From positions 42,382,068 through 42,446,067 of the forward strand of contig CM059566.1 in NCBI GenBank assembly GCA_030386875.1: a stretch of 64,000 bases of DNA, in the 5' to 3' direction. This DNA is from Morinoia aosen (taxonomy: Eukaryota > Arthropoda > Malacostraca > Amphipoda > Talitridae). Both the position numbers and the translations under genes were made by a program. This document shows positions 35,201-47,000 of this stretch, piece after piece (position 1 is the first letter of the stretch; each line of letters begins with the position of its first letter). The notes below the pieces were generated by a model. It ran no database searches. It was not told the DNA's origin and saw nothing but the letters and a program-made list of their open reading frames with translations.

Positions 35201-35556
35201 AACTTTAAAGCAATTTTGTTCGAACTTTCAAAATCTGTTCCATTAACTAATATAATTGAATACAAGTAAAACGCGTCAAATGAAAACGTGAATTCTTTCG
35301 AAAACTGCATAAAAAAGAAAATACCTGAAAAGCTTTCGGGAAAAATTCACTGCTCTACTACTTGCACTCCTTCAATAAAGAGCGTTGAAAAGGGTAGAAT
35401 GAAGTCAAAGTAAAAATATAGTCACAATGAAATAAAAGCGGGATGCTTCAATAATAAAGCAAATCTAAATATTCCTTCCAGAAAGTTGAGATAACTTTTC
35501 ACAAATTAAAAACAAAGCATTCATAAGTGAATACTGTCTGGTTTTCCAAAGTATAA
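32209..35556. repeat. 3348-bp direct repeat, right copy
   Basis: Second copy of 23570-26917, beginning exactly at the truncated 5' end of the retrotransposon. It carries the same SINE-like nest (33009-33331, about 33373-33542, 33945-34299, 34400-34752, 34850-35190) and exon-like block (33600-33895). Sequence to its right (from 35557) is unique, while that to the left of the left copy (before 23570) continues a dispersed repeat, so each outer border looks ancestral. Confidence 0.95.
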
Positions 35557-37455
35557 ATAACAATCCATACAAACCAACCGTCCGCAAAGGGAACTTAATG
35601 AACAGTCTACATACAACACACATCAATAGAACAAAAACCTAAATAAAAGTAGCTAAATGGCTGGTATTTACTTTTAGTCTTTCACGACTTACTTCCCACG
35701 AATCAGGAAATAGAAAGAAACCCCTTGTCAAGATAACTGGATTTGGCTACCTCGCGTCTCAAAGAAGCCATGTGACTCTCCCCTAAACTTATCCTAATCC
35801 ATTAGGCTGCCACGAGATGGTGAAAACAACCAAGCTTATTTACGAAACAAAAAAAGAAATCAGATTTCCTGAAGTACTGCGCAGCATTGGGGAGAGAAGC
35901 ACTTGTGACGTCCTGATACTAGAATTTAAGGGATGCAATACCGTACCGGTAAACTTCTTATGATGTAGAAAAAACTTATTCAAAACTTCTATAGCACGGA
36001 AGAAGGTACAATTAACATGTATAAACGGAGCTCAAAATACTAAGGTAGACGAACAACAAAAATGGCTTCTCGTGAGGTACTTTGCCGAAGAATTTGCCAT
36101 ACGCTGGTTCAAACAATTTCTTGCAGCCTGCCGTGAAACCCAGCCCTAACTACGGAAGAATTCCATAACACAATGAAAAGTTGGTCACGAACATCGTCAG
36201 CTGATATATTATGGCAACAGCTGTACAACATTTTGAGAGATTGAATTAAATTATACAAAATTTAAACACAATAGCCAGTCAATGAATTCGTTTACAATAG
36301 AACTAACCATTTTGCCACAACAAATAAATTAAAGGGCAAAAACTTGTATGGTAAGGAAGACAAGTAACCGAGAGACCGCCAGCATGAAACACTCGACACC
36401 CTAAGAGCTCAGAGAAATCCAAGATACTGCGTCACCCACTAAGTTTTTCAGCAATGTTCATTTTGCAGTGGATTGCGATGGACACCTCATAGAAGAGCTC
36501 TACTCTTTCCAAATCACACACATACAGTTCACATCAAGAGTAGGCTGAAGACAACATCTGAATACGGAGCTTAGATCTCTTCAAATGATAATACATTGGT
36601 AACCTTTTCTGTAAAATGATTTGCCAGCTTTTTTAAATACTATCGAGTATTTTCGATTTAATTGTAGTTCAAATTGAAAGCTATCAAGAACTACCGATAT
36701 CTAGTACGTGCATACTTTAAAACAGGATTGATAAATTAAGCGATACTGATCATAAACAGAAAGCCTAATCAATTACGTGATAACGTTACATTTTCCTAAC
36801 AGTAATTACAAATTACTTGTTTTCACACAGAAAAAATGCAGGCAAACATTGCGAATATTCCAGAAGGAATAATTTATTCTAAAATGAGTCTTTGCACGTA
36901 AGTCGAATATTAGTTGTGTCCATTGCCACATTCATTCAGGTAACTGTAAAATTAACATTGAAATTATTATTTTCTGAATGCATAGACAGCATGCCTCCCG
37001 CGTCCCTCATCATAAAGAATAAGATTGTAGTTTACAGCGACAACAACCTGACGACACATACTCAACTCTCAGACTATTAAGGGTACAGAGAAGTAGCTGA
37101 TACTGTGAGAAGACAAACACTTCAGATTTTTCAACATCTACTAACACGCTTAAATAAACGCAGTCATGAACAAGCACAGAACCAGAAGCTCTATAACATA
37201 AAGGAGTTTAAGCTAAAAATAAAAGTCCCGTATCGGATAGCTCACTACATTCAGTAGCAATTGTCACAAATAAAATACGCAACAAAAAAATACTATAAAA
37301 TGAACCATTCTGTATTTTAACTTAAGAGCTAAACGATGCTAACGCCTACAACAACCCTCATTTGAAATGGCAGAAACATCACTGCTTTAATATCTGCGAG
37401 GATCGTAATTGCTGTCGGACGAGAAAATAAAGAGTTATGGACTAGGATCAAGAAC
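35557..37455. other. Intergenic, Strip 3' flank
   Basis: AT-rich. No gene, repeat family or array recognised apart from possible Strip poly(A) signals near its right end. Confidence 0.55.
37386..37391 (-). terminator. Strip: Possible poly(A) signal for Strip
   Basis: ATTAAA on the - strand, about 65 bases past the stop. A canonical AATAAA appears farther down at 36873-36878. Assignment is tentative. Confidence 0.25.
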
Positions 37456-38058
37456 TTATACTTTATCCGCCTGCTTGCCATCGGTTTTCACCTTAGATGA
37501 GCCTTTTCCTCCACCATCCTCGGCAGAACCACCATCATCATCAATGGGTATGTCAACAATTGCAGCAGCAGTACCGTTTAAACCAGTGCTCGTTTTCTTG
37601 ATCATAGTTTGCATCCTCTCTTTCTTGTCATACTCGTCTTCATCGGGGGACTCGACACGTCCATGCGCAGGTCTCGATTCGTCGTGATGCCTGTAGAATT
37701 GACCACTCAGCTGCTGAATTAAGGGTGTGTAGTCACCGCTTGCACCTACCAAAACCAATTTTTTTCCACACTCACAGCCTTCTGATTTCGCAAGTTTCTG
37801 AGCTTCAGATGATGCTTCAGTTGATTGCCCGCTTTTGGCGGTCACCCTGCACTTCTCACAAGAGGATTTTTTGGACGAGGCCGATGTGTCGACAGCGTTT
37901 GTGTTGGTGGAGAGCAACAGGTCCCAATGTATGGTCGTGTGCAGCACCTCTCGTTGCAGCCACACTTCGTAGGACCGCGTGAACTCCTCCGTCAGTTCAA
38001 CATGGCGACCCAACACTGAAGTGATGCAGTTGTCTACAGGCTCGAATTCGCTGTCACC
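37456..38058 (-). CDS. Strip: Strip coding exon 18 and stop
   Basis: Residues 889-1088 plus TAA, acceptor TTACAG. The first 50 codons (EPVDNCITSVLG, WLQREVLH, HWDLLL) match the end of FAM40 proteins. The following 150 codons form a tail with Cys pairs (CEKC, CECGKK), an acidic patch and a Gly/Lys-rich end. The tail is open and looks coding, but I know of no equivalent in vertebrate STRIP1. Confidence 0.92.
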   Translation of the reverse strand, partial: GDSEFEPVDNCITSVLGRHVELTEEFTRSYEVWLQREVLHTTIHWDLLLSTNTNAVDTSASSKKSSCEKCRVTAKSGQSTEASSEAQKLAKSEGCECGKKLVLVGASGDYTPLIQQLSGQFYRHHDESRPAHGRVESPDEDEYDKKERMQTMIKKTSTGLNGTAAAIVDIPIDDDGGSAEDGGGKGSSKVKTDGKQADKV

Positions 38059-41000
38059 CTGTAAAAATGAAACCATAGATGCGAAGGTGAAACGTAAATC
38101 TGGGAAAGCACAATGATTTCGTACACTTATTGAGTATGAATGTATATGATAGGATTCACTTACTCTAATTCACGTCATGACAACCACGCTATATTGAATT
38201 TGTGCTAGTAACACAGTAAAACCAAGCTCATTTCGGCAAGGAAAAGAACATATACTGTATTAATTTAAAGAATATATCAGTGCAGAATTAAGACCAAACA
38301 AGCTCCCAAAATAAAAAGGATACATCGGAAAATCAGTATCAGCTATTGACAAAATGTTAGCAGTGAAAGTTTTGAATCCAAAAACAACATGCACCCAGAT
38401 CAGTCTACAAGTAGTAGTAGTTGCTAGAGTGGGGTTTCGGTAAGCGCTTTAGGTTCAAGGCTTACAGATCGATCTAATGCTATTATGGAATAAAATGATG
38501 AAAGCATTGAAACAACCCAACGTGAAACGATGCTAGGTGACAAAATGTCCCAGGACTTACAAAAGCAAGCAAAATTAAAGTCACCATCAAAAGTGGGAGA
38601 CTTAGCAGGAATTTAAGAAGCGCAACAACACCAACAAGAAAATAGAGAACATAGACCAAAAGAGTAAGAAAGACACACAAAACCCTACAGTTTGGGCGTG
38701 ATGGTAGCGTCGTGTGTTGAAGCGGTCGACGGCAGCCCTTAGAGAACACTCTTCCGTCTGGAAGTCCCAAGGTCGCGCGTCTGGGTCGTTCCCGTACGCC
38801 CAGTCGTCGTTCAGGCGGTGCCGCACCTCAATAAAAATTCAATTATTAATTATATACTTCTTCATTTGATACGTAGAACTTTAAACTGCATTTCAAATGC
38901 AAACAAATTTTTGATGTCAAGTCTGCAAAAAAGAGTTTGAAGTTAGATTTATAGTTTCATTACACAAGATAAGACACTTGACTCTGACACGTACTATGGC
39001 AGCAGACTTGAAATACTAAAAAGCAGAAATATTCGAAAGGAAAACCTCAGCCTATTTTCTAAAAACAGCATGGTTAAAACGTAATTTTTACATTAATCTC
39101 ACAACACCTTCTACATCCACTCGCTCCAGCTGAAGAAATTCCACACGTATTACGTCCACTATTATATAAGCTTTTCAAAATATGAAGTTAGAAATATTAT
39201 GACCCAGCTACAGTTTATTAGTTTATTAGTTAGTTTAAGCCTCCCTATCCTCAACAATGAGATGTAAAGAGAGGAAGGAAGAAGGCACCATTTAGTATGG
39301 AGTTAAGGGAACGTGGAATCTATGCAGAAAGGGCACAGAAACAGAAAGCTAAGAAAGAAGTTCATGAAACAAGAAAAAGTTGAAGAAGAAAGTAGTAGGC
39401 GGTGAAAAACAGGACAGCAGTGAACCGAAAAAAAGATGGTCCGTAACACAACAAAACCTATTCTATTTTAACAAAAGAAAGCCTACCTAACCTTTAGCTC
39501 GGGCCCTCACATTGTCCCCCTGGGAGCGCTAGTTCCCATAGATACAATAGTTGTATCCCCCTGAGGGGTGACCCAGCTACATCTACCTTGCTCAATCATA
39601 CTACGCAGAGAACACGATAGACGGAATAACAAAATTTTCAGAAGCCGATTACAGGTGCTTCAATGTAAAGAATAACGCGAACACAAAAACTTACAAAATA
39701 ATCAATGAACCATTGAACACATTGCATGCAATTAATTAACGAGATGGGTTGCTTCATATTGATGGGAAAATTATCTTTATCAATATTGGTTTCAAATTAA
39801 TAACTTAGCATGGGTAGGGTTAGGCTTTTTTCCACCAGTAATATACCTGTATGACATCCCCATTAAAAACGTTGCAGACAACGTCGTGAATTAAAATAGC
39901 AAAACCATTAACATTTTGACTACAGCAGGTGAAACTGAAATTTAACATTCAACTCATATTCGAAGTCAATTGTTGAATGCAATGTTGAAAATAGGAAACA
40001 TTGCCTGGATAATGCCTTAATTAGGTTTTGATTGAATCAAGTGTTCATGAAAATAGAGTTTTTGACTACTGGTCGATCAGCAGCATTATGAAAATTCCCT
40101 CTGTGTACCAACGGTGGCTTACGTCGCAGTCAATGTTAATTAAAAACGGACACCATTCAGTACACATAAGAGCCTCACCATTTGGTAGATGGCGGACAAA
40201 GTCTTCATGTTGCTCTTCCGCCACTGCCGTCCCAAGTACTTGGTCTGCATCTTGAGCAGCTTCAGCACGTACAGTTGCATCATCGCGTGCTTCACCTGCA
40301 CATGCGCACAGCTTTCACAACGCTTACTTAGTTTCATTTACTCCTACGTTCGGTGAAAGGTTATTCAACAAATGAGCAAATAAATGGTGCCTAATTTGGC
40401 CACCAATCCATATCGATTGAAAAACAAAAAATGAACAACGATTTTACATCTCGAATTTTTTGGTCCCTACACGGAGGAAACAACCCAATATGGGTTAGGC
40501 CCTAACACAATCACACTATTTGAGCGTTAACATACAGAGCTATCCCATTGTTTGGTACAATTATCAGAAGAATGAGAAGAGAAAATGATTTTTTCCTCCG
40601 CGGAATTCTTTAAAAATAGAAAATTCTGCTATTTTACGTAATGCAGCCGTTCCACACATACGATTCGTGCATTTCAACCTTCATTTTGACAGTAGTCCAA
40701 AATTACAAGTCATAGGCTCAGTAAAAAATTGAAAGAAAAGTAATCACTTGCTCAGAATGTAGAAGTAGCAGGGCAATTAAAAAATTAAGGTATTGACAGC
40801 ATAGACTGGTGAAAACAAAAGGCAGCGTACGTTACCTGATCTTAAAGTAAAATTCTTGCACAACTTCGGGATGAAGGAGAATTGGAGCACATTGTGTTGA
40901 AAATAAACATGAGAAGACTGTCATTAGGATCATGTAGAATGTTGAATATTCAACCAACAAAATGTTAATGAATACTGGAAGGTGAGCAACAAGAAATTCA

Positions 41001-44000
41001 CTACTCTCAATACAGAAGCCAAGAAAGACTGTTCTAAAACTCAGGTACACGCTGTTCAAAATTTATACCACCAGACTTTACGAGTACAATGCATACTCTT
41101 CAGATGCGCCAGACCCAGAAACCCACAGTTACAAAGCATAAGAGCACGTGCCTCTGCCAAAACAAAAACTAACAACACACTATGTAGCAGTGCTACGAGA
41201 ATAAAATAAACACTACGTTATCGATGTACATAAACAACATGAAATGAGTTATAACTGCAAGTGGGTATACAAACAGCGCCCCCTCGGGAAGGTGTGGATT
41301 GGCTGGAATACTTACTAAGCGTCAACTCAACTAGCCTACCAGGACAGCGGCGGTTTCACCCACCATGAGCGTGCGCTTGAGTATAGGGGCGCTCTTGAAG
41401 ACGACCAGCATCATGATGCGCGAGTGCTTCCACTTGCACAGCTTGTTGAGGACGCGCAACAGGTTGATGCAGGAGAACATGTTCCGCCAGCAGCACGCAG
41501 CACTCGTCTCCGCAAGATTGCTGCTCCCACCCCCAGCTGCCCCTCCTCCATTGCCGTTATTATTGTTATTGTTGTTGTTGTTATTGTTGGAGGAGGATGA
41601 AGGTGTGGAGGGAGGGTTGGACGAGAGGGTGCTGCTGTCACTGCTTAGCAAGTTGCTGTTGCTGGCGCCGTCGAAGCTTTTACCTTCTGTTGATGTGGTT
41701 ATCAAATATATTTGGACACTGTACATATAATGAATGCAAATGATAGCCCAGAAGACAGAAAGGCTGACTTGACGTTGGTCAAACACACCACTCTATGGTT
41801 TCCAAGGTGGCCTATGTAGCTAAGATTTTCACACCCGCGGTACAAGTTCATTTTGTCTACACTAAAAACACAAAACATTACACCTGATATTTACACTTTG
41901 CAAACTCAACACACGCATTAAGAACGTAAAAATCCCTATCGGATGTTGCATTGCGAGGGAAAATTTTCACTACAAACCAATTCCCTCTCAACTGCAAGAA
42001 TGAAGAAGAAAAAACCTCAAGGAGTCACGTTTCCTTGAGTCAAGTTTATCTAAGCATTACGACACAGAGTATCTTAACCCCCACGTATCCACGGGCGTTG
42101 GTGGGGGTAGGCGCACCCAAACTGACCGTGACTCTCCAGAGCGCCGCCAGCAGCAGCACCGATGCTGGCCAGCAGGGCGTCATTGCTGAGATCAGCACCA
42201 TCACCGATCACGCAGGATGGGAAATCCAGAAGCGCGATGCTGGGAAGAGCAGCCAAGCGTCAGTGAACACGTTCCCCGCGTATTGGGTCATATGTGTACC
42301 ATTGCTCTTTCATGTAACCAGTATAAATGAACGATATTTCGTCTGTTTTGTGATCTTTTTAAAGAATAACTGATCATACAAGGTGAAATGTTAATATTTC
42401 GAAAGAAGGATAGAAATGTATTCGAGCAGTAAAGTCGATTTCCCATTTCTGCTACTTACAACCTAACAAACCAACCGTTAACAACCGCGGTGAACGTGTT
42501 AAAAGAGAGCTCACTTGCGACCACCATGAGCAAGCGTTTGTCAAAAGAAATTTTATCAACACCTTTATCAGCAGGCAGTATATTGAACACCTTTTACATG
42601 CTTGTAGTTTAATTATTAAGGTTTCTCAGAGATTTTACTTTTTTAATTGCTCACATTAAATTGATTGGTGAACCGGCAACATTAGCCAGATAACAAAGCT
42701 ACTGTCTAGCAGGAAAGAATAGTTAACAGAAATGCGTCTTCAAGGTAGGAAGGCTGCAATGGAACATAAGCTAAGATTGAAGTCAAGACTCACGTATTCT
42801 TGGTGCGTACGTATGCCATGATATTCTGGTTGAAGAACTTGAGGATGAGAGGGATACAGTTGGCAAAGACGAGATGCTGGGACATGAACTCGAACTGGTA
42901 CACGTGATTGAGCTTGAGGTGCTTGAGCAGCAGCAACAGCGTTGCTGACACAGCCTTCACCAGGATCTCTTTGTGGCGGTTCACGTCCAGGCCTAGCTTC
43001 ATGCTCTGCACCACTGTGAGCCTGCGATTGTTGGGCCAAAGTTACTATTTGTAGTAGTTTGTTAATTGCTTAATTATTATACAGGACATAAAGCCGCGAT
43101 AACCAAGAAAGTCTCGTCACATTAAAATACAAAGACGACAGCCTAAGTCAGAGGATATTGAGCATTAAATCAAAATATGACGACAGGAACGAGCTGAATG
43201 GCCCATTCTCTAGTTTCTAGCAAAGTCCTATGTCGTCAGATATGGATGAGTAGAAGTCCCTGAGTAGAAGAAGAGGAGAAACAACAGCCACACTCACAAC
43301 CGTGGTTACTTTCCCATTGTAGTTGTTTCCTGTTCAATTATCACGCAGTTGTTACAACCACTACAATCTGTTGAGCTGTTCACATCCAGACGTACCTACA
43401 AGAACTTTCGTCAGTTCGAGGTCATTTCCAACACTCGCTAGTGATCTCTGGTGTTACGTGCCGCAACCACTCCAAATTCTCAGGTCGCTGCAATGACTCG
43501 TCGCATGCCTTACAGCTCATTATAGCTCAAAAGCAACAGAGGTACTTTTGCATTCTCAGCATATGTGAAGAAGTGAAAATCATTCCTACCAATGGCGTAG
43601 GTTCAGTGAAAGCTTTTATCACCAATTCATGTCCATAAGCAATTAGCTTATTATCAATTAGCTTATTATTAGCTTCGATCAAAACAAAGGCAACTTCGCG
43701 ATAGCAGCGGTTTACTTAAATATTACCAACACAATCATAATGGCAGCACCTCTCCATATAAATGGCATTACTAGTCTGCCAACGTACATATTATCATCAT
43801 TGAATTTTAAAACAAAATAAAATTGATTTATTACCGAAAATGAGACAAAAATAAAACCACCTGTCATCAGTTTAAATCGACCATCTCCAGCTAAAATTTA
43901 TACGTAAAATACTTCAATGTTCAATATTTAAATTTTAAATGATTAAAAGTACGAGATGACTCCTCACCTCCTACTCTCGATATCAGAACATGCATAATAA

Positions 44001-47000
44001 TTTAGTGAAAGTTGGTGAAATTTTAGGATAGATTTGTTTCAACCCATTTTCCTCTCGGTAAAACTGCCAGAACCTATTCCAGTAAGCCGCGCATGGCCCC
44101 GTTCGAAAGTGATATCCATTACTGTACTAACCACAGAAAGCTTAATCCCTCACACATGAAAAAAACCCAAAGGCGAGTGGGTCTACTCAAGCAACCCATC
44201 ACAGTCAATCCCATACGAAAAGCTGCGCATGGAGACACCAGCAATAGCCACTCACGGCATCTCCTCAGGCAGTACGTCAGCCATGATGTTTATAGAGTCC
44301 GTCTTGGCTTTAGAGGTGGGAGCGGCGGCCAGCAGCACCTTCAGCAGAGCGATCATGCACTGCGGCAGCGTCGGCAGCAGACACTGACAAGAAGGACGTA
44401 CGTTATCATTGCAATGTCACCTCGCAGGTGTGCCATCACTGTACACGCTGGCCCACAAATACGCAAAACTCTGATGTTAAATTCCGATAACTTTCTAATT
44501 ATTTTCGTACGGTTTCTGAACTTTCTGTTATCGAAAGTAAAAGAGTATCAATGATACACTGGTGAGTCATTAAAGAGTTCGGGTTTTCTGTTGCCCACCT
44601 TGTGTATCTGCTTAGTGTTGTAAGGGGTGCAAGAAGCTGATAATCTTCACCAGTGTGGGTTAAAAAGGCACAAAGAACAGTTATAGTACATTTGCTGGCA
44701 GTCTCGTTTAGTTTAGAGGTTTCAAAACTTGTAGAGCTAGAGTCTGTCATAAGAATACGTTCTGTATTGAATAAGAATATATTCCAGGAAAAAATTGACT
44801 GCTAATGTTAAAAAAATACTTTCTACAGTACTAAAGTTAAAGAAAAATACTAGAGAACCTAATGTAACTGATTCATACATCTACATGTACGAGTCAATTG
44901 AACTGCAATGCATAGACAGATTAATGCTACGCAAATCTATTCTAAACACTAATTTAAACTGAATGATAAATATTTTCCCCTATCTTTGACGAAAAAACGG
45001 CAGAAAATTCAAAAAAATCAGAAGTATTTGTTAACAATGAATTTATAATGTAATCAATTTATTCACTGACACAAAGTTTGTGTACTTATCTAAATATAAG
45101 CCCGGCATTCAAAAGATCAACTACACTTCCCATTTGCTGTTATTAGTGTACACTTTTTAGCAAGAGAGGTCCACCGAAATTCTTAAACAAGAATGAAAGT
45201 ATCCCACAAAAAACAGTAGGGTGTGACAAGTAAGCAGCCCTCAACCCTTGAAGAGCAAGGGATTGATTCAAAATTTACAGAACTCACCTTAACGGCTTAC
45301 TGCACTTCTTCCTGGTGATGAAATGCTTAGAAACAGTCATTTTAATCCGGCATATATTAGCTCACACACACTAGAAACAGAAGAACGACGTTACTTACGA
45401 TATAATTACTGTAAGTATGAATGACAGTAATTATATCGTAAGTAACGTCGTTCATACTTACAGTAATTACATCGTAAGTAACGTCGTTATAATTACTGTA
45501 AGTATGAATGACAGTACACAGCACTTGAGCAAAGGTTTACTTACAATTCCACACACAAAGAATAGAAAAACGTTACTTACGATATAATTACTGCAAGTAT
45601 GAATGAGAGCACACAGCACTTGAGTAAACGTTTGCTCACACTTTCTACACACGCAGAATAGAAACAGGACGCTACCTAGGAAATGTTGCATGCAAGCATG
45701 ACGGACCTGATAGAGCACTTCAGCAGGGGTCTGCAGCACGTCCTTCTCAGGCCGGGACAGCGGGTTGCGGTTCACTTCTTCCTCACGCTTCATCTGCACC
45801 TCGCTCAGGGATGTGTAGATGTGCTGCACACACACACACAATGTTAGCACTCGGTGCTTTAATCGAGTTCAAAATACCTATTGGTAAAAATAAATATATA
45901 TTTTTTTTAATATTATGAAAATTACCTCCTACTGTTGAGAAAATTAAGGAAAAAACAAACAACCAAAAAAACTGAGCTAAATTAACGTAGATTAATTAAT
46001 GAAAGCGTCAAATGAAACTGGCTCAGAATTCTAACATCATGCAGTACACGTCACCGATTTCTGCTCTAATTTTAACCCTTATTGCTAGGTCATTGTGTGT
46101 TACGAATACTCAAATTACAGCTTTTCCTTCATCCCGCTGGTGGTAAGCATTCAGAACATGATTTTCTATTTTACTAAAACAGAAACAATGCAGCATAGAC
46201 CTTGTCTAACATAGTTAGCCTCTGAACACTTTGGTGATTAATTAAAACATTTTGAAAATAATTAAATGGAATCACCCTCACAACCAAAAAAGGAGTGTAC
46301 CTTTCCTAAGTCAACTATAATCCCTAAGATTATACAGACCCAATCGTACAACAATTCTTGATTGGTTGGTCTCTGTCACACCCTGTTAACAGGAGAACTA
46401 ACATGATAAACATAATTAATTTACGGATTTTTAGTCATAAATTGCAATCTGTGTACTTAAAAAACTCTGATATCATTAGCTTGTATGCTTGGTCCTCTAC
46501 ATTGCATTCAGTAATATCATAAGACAAGAATCAACAACCTCCCTTCAGTAATGGCAGGGGAGAAAATTCATCTTTGTTTCATATTACAGATAGTAATTCA
46601 AGTTTTCCATTATTACGTGAGAAAAAATTCAAGTTGTTTTTAGTCAAACTTTAACTCCGACCTCGCACCATGTATTGGGGATATGGCGTGCTACAAATGT
46701 TCATTTTATGAAATAAATTACTAATTGTTTCTTCAGCAAATTTTTTTGAGAAGTGTTTTAAATCGACATCAAATTGACCCATACTCAACGGATCACATGG
46801 GGTCTAGTTATTTATACTGACTAAAATTCATTCAAAAATTATTCCACCACAAAAATGAAGGAATCGAAAGAACATAAAACATGAATTTAATAGTCATATT
46901 GAAGAGCATGACTTCACAAACGAATTGTAGCTCAGACTGGATCTTAACATCGCAGGTTTTGACAAATTTCGACAAATATCCAGTCGTAAGACCTCCAGTT

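Larger units (their letters stand above)
38827..40178 (-). other. Strip intron 16
   Basis: Contains a SINE-like copy (39213-39568) and a MITE-like repeat (39893-40137) that stops about 40 bases short of the exon 16 donor. Otherwise featureless. Confidence 0.6.

Noticed and set aside
23570-35556. LTR retrotransposon with 3.3-kb LTRs
   Set aside because: The interior encodes a non-LTR EN-RT-RNase H polyprotein without protease or integrase, the repeats lack TG...CA ends, and they contain independent SINE-like insertions with their own flanking duplications.
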